A model generated the notes under the pieces. It searched no databases, had not been told where the DNA came from, and worked only from the letters and a program-made list of their open reading frames with translations. Below, piece after piece: positions 62,098-64,000 of a DNA stretch of 64,000 nucleotides. Made by a program: the position numbers and the translations under genes. The DNA comes from Alloscardovia omnicolens DSM 21503 (GTDB lineage: Bacteria > Actinomycetota > Actinomycetes > Actinomycetales > Bifidobacteriaceae): positions 1-64,000 of the forward strand of contig NZ_ATVB01000005.1 in NCBI RefSeq assembly GCF_000420505.1, read 5' to 3'. The first letter of the stretch is position 1; each line of letters starts with the position of its first letter.

Positions 62098-63408
62098 TTA
62101 TTTGGCACCATGTATTTCCTGCAATTGACGTTCTTCGTCTGTGCCATACTTCTTTTGCAAGCCAAGCATCCACAGACCCGCCAAACTCATCACAAATACA
62201 ACACCTGCGAATCCCCACATGGTTTTCTGAATAACACCAGGAACCACAAGCATAGGAGTAATCAGCGCGAATAAACCGCAACACAAGCGAGAGAAACCGT
62301 TAATGTAACCCTGAATAGAAGCACGAATTTCAATAGGGAAAGATTCCTGCGTCCATACCTTATAAATTGCTTCACCTGCTAAAGGACTACCCAAGTTCAT
62401 AAAAGCAGTTGCACCAACAATAACCCAGAGGTTTGTACCAGCCAAAGCCATAATAATCATTGCAGACAACTGAATAACAATACCCACAATAAATGCCTTA
62501 TTGCGGTACTTACCACCTGCAACCGAAGCAAAGGCTATATTCAGAATAAGAGTAATAAAGTTCAAAATAATACCCAAACCGGTAGCAAGAGACTGACTTG
62601 CATCTGCTTTCGCAAACATAAAGGTTTGGAATTGACCCCACGTATTTGCTAAGAGATTCCATCCAACATAGAAAATCAAAATAGCAGCCAAGAAACTCAG
62701 CAGCATAACCTTGTTACGTCCGAAAAGAATCTTTGTTACAGATACGTTAGTGTCATGCGCAGTAACACCCATCTGCGCATCACGAGCGTCTGCTTCATCA
62801 TGAAACTTCTTAAAGGTTGGAGAAGTAACACGCCATACAAAAGCAATAACTGCGAATATCGCCAAAATTGCAAAGACTACGCGACCGCCAGTAGCGCCGG
62901 AAAGTGCAGAAACCAAGAAGGCGCAAATAAAGGAAATAAACACACCCAACTGCCAGAATACCTGAGTAAGAGATACCAAGCGAGCAGCGAGAGAATCATT
63001 AGGAGCGTCATGCGAAACCACCGTCATAGATACTGGTAAATCTGCGCCAGAAGCCCATCCGGCAATAATCAAACCAGCAAGCAACGTCCAGAAGTTTTGA
63101 GCAAAGATACATACAACCGCTCCAACGGCATAGAGCAAATTAATCCAGTTAAAGAAGAAAACGCGCCCAATCTTATCGGCAATTCGACCGCCCATAAGCG
63201 AGCCAAAAGCGATAGCGAAGGTCATAATACCTGAAAGCTGGCCTACTTGAGCATTCGATAACTGTAAACCTTCTTGCCACACAGTAATTGTTGCCGATAA
63301 GCCAACAATAATACCGGAACCAAGCATTGAACCAATACCTGCTGCAACTGCTAGCGAGCTATAGCGACCTAAGCTTTGTGAGCTTTCTGTCTGAGACACC
63401 TGTGTCAT
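62098..63408 (-). CDS. MFS transporter of the second rhamnosidase operon
   Basis: 436 residues from ATG 63408, with AAAGG seven bases upstream; upstream in-frame residues are basic and unlike the family. 12 helices, GGRIADKIGRVFFFNWINLL, NLLANTWGQFQTFMFA. Adjacent to GH78 and divergent from a TetR gene, so it likely imports a rhamnoside or rhamnose. Paralogue of 57882-59156. Confidence 0.9.
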   Translation of the reverse strand: MTQVSQTESSQSLGRYSSLAVAAGIGSMLGSGIIVGLSATITVWQEGLQLSNAQVGQLSGIMTFAIAFGSLMGGRIADKIGRVFFFNWINLLYAVGAVVCIFAQNFWTLLAGLIIAGWASGADLPVSMTVVSHDAPNDSLAARLVSLTQVFWQLGVFISFICAFLVSALSGATGGRVVFAILAIFAVIAFVWRVTSPTFKKFHDEADARDAQMGVTAHDTNVSVTKILFGRNKVMLLSFLAAILIFYVGWNLLANTWGQFQTFMFAKADASQSLATGLGIILNFITLILNIAFASVAGGKYRNKAFIVGIVIQLSAMIIMALAGTNLWVIVGATAFMNLGSPLAGEAIYKVWTQESFPIEIRASIQGYINGFSRLCCGLFALITPMLVVPGVIQKTMWGFAGVVFVMSLAGLWMLGLQKKYGTDEERQLQEIHGAK

Positions 63409-63576
63409 GTTATACCTTTCATCACGTCTGCGTGCCTGAACATTCTCAGCTGCGATACCGTTATCGCGAACTCGATTCATATCTTAATTACTAATTTACA
63501 TGTTTGCAAGTTGTAAGTAGAAAAATATAAATCCTTATGAAATGCACTTACCAAGGCATTGTTACGCAACGCAACT

Positions 63577-63588
63577 TACACATGTGTA
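63577..63588. promoter_or_regulatory. 12-bp palindrome TACACATGTGTA in divergent promoter region
   Basis: A perfect palindrome lies between the divergent MFS-GH78 operon and the TetR gene. It is a natural place for the TetR protein to control both. The flanks extend symmetry only partly (CT and TG). Inference. Confidence 0.5.
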
Positions 63589-63673
63589 TGTAATGATGCG
63601 TACGTATGCGATAGAACAGCACCCCAGCACATGTAGAATAAGACCAGAGATTGCCGCTCGATGGAGGAATGTT

Positions 63674-64000
63674 ATGGCACATACTGCAACATCATCGCAA
63701 ACAGACGCCACCAGTGAGCGCGCGCTCATTTCTGAACTAATTACTGCACATTCAGAGAAAATCGCGGAACGTCCAGCTCGTCGGCGCAAAAGCGCTCAAG
63801 AGCGTTTCGAAGAAATTATTGATGTTGCTGTACGTTTAATTGGCGAGAAGGGCTATTTTGGTACCAGCCTGCCCGATATTGCACATGAAATTGGCATTTC
63901 ACATACTGCTGTTTTGCATCATATTAAGAATAAACAAAATCTTTTAATTGCCATTATTGAGCGTCATTACGATCGTTTTGATGCTATGCAGAATTATTTA
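63674..64000 (+). CDS. TetR-family regulator, N-terminal part (runs past window end)
   Basis: 109 codons visible from ATG 63674, preceded by GGAGG; the gene continues beyond 64000. After a 40-residue tail the DNA-binding domain reads ERFEEIIDVAVRLIGEKGYF and LPDIAHEIGISHTAVLHHI, then KNKQNLLIAIIERHYDRFD, a clear TetR helix-turn-helix. It is divergent from the MFS-GH78 operon, which it probably controls; the ligand domain is not visible. Confidence 0.88.
   Translation, partial: MAHTATSSQTDATSERALISELITAHSEKIAERPARRRKSAQERFEEIIDVAVRLIGEKGYFGTSLPDIAHEIGISHTAVLHHIKNKQNLLIAIIERHYDRFDAMQNYL

Overview
The window looks like a chromosomal segment of a low-to-mid GC member of the Bifidobacteriaceae (Actinobacteria), most like Alloscardovia or Scardovia. 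This is inferred from the complete atpBEFHAGDC operon followed by nucS and preceded by metA, the actinobacterial NucS, and the many glycoside hydrolase plus sugar transporter loci with LacI and TetR regulators. The species is not proven by anything I could compute.

Layout. 1-413: the 3' end of an IS481-type transposase abuts a tRNA-Arg(CCG). 592-6801: housekeeping genes (a CYTH phosphatase, a three-gene envelope operon with a CnoX-like protein, an FKBP lipoprotein, nrdH, nucS). 6802-8002: a long gene-free stretch holding a dispersed repeat that is interrupted by a 397-bp IS256-type miniature element with a perfect 8-bp target duplication. 8003-16048: ATP synthase operon and metA. 16338-20434: azlCD, an ArsC/Spx-like protein, a DUF1624-type membrane protein, an amino-acid permease and a CRM-domain protein. 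20543-26675: an arabinoside operon (GH51, ABC importer, LacI). 27329-28374: a PIN/HTH toxin-antitoxin pair. 28517-34960: a compact trpEGDCFBA operon with its own trpF and a leader with competing hairpins. 35206-37585: TauE exporter and a second amino-acid permease. 38230-44108: a beta-glucoside operon (binding protein, two ABC permeases, GH1, TetR), whose binding-protein gene is broken at a ten-G tract in the signal peptide. 44797-63408: a glycoside-degrading region with a GH2 beta-galactosidase, a GH78-GPH-GH3-membrane protein operon, a LytTR two-component system with an MFS transporter, and an MFS-GH78 operon. A divergent TetR gene runs off the end of the window.

Taken together the accessory part is built for scavenging plant or host glycosides: arabinosides, beta-glucosides, beta-galactosides and rhamnosides are imported by ABC, GPH or MFS carriers and cut mostly in the cytoplasm. 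One membrane-anchored GH3 appears to act outside the cell.

The most unusual items are the poly-G tract that puts the sugar-binding lipoprotein out of frame (possible phase variation), a family of three related intergenic RNA-like elements ending in pyrimidine tracts and hairpins (around 27.2, 38.1 and 44.4 kb), the miniature transposon with a related uninterrupted site at 55.5 kb, and the trp leader, which has a short upstream ORF without Trp codons and two mutually exclusive hairpins.
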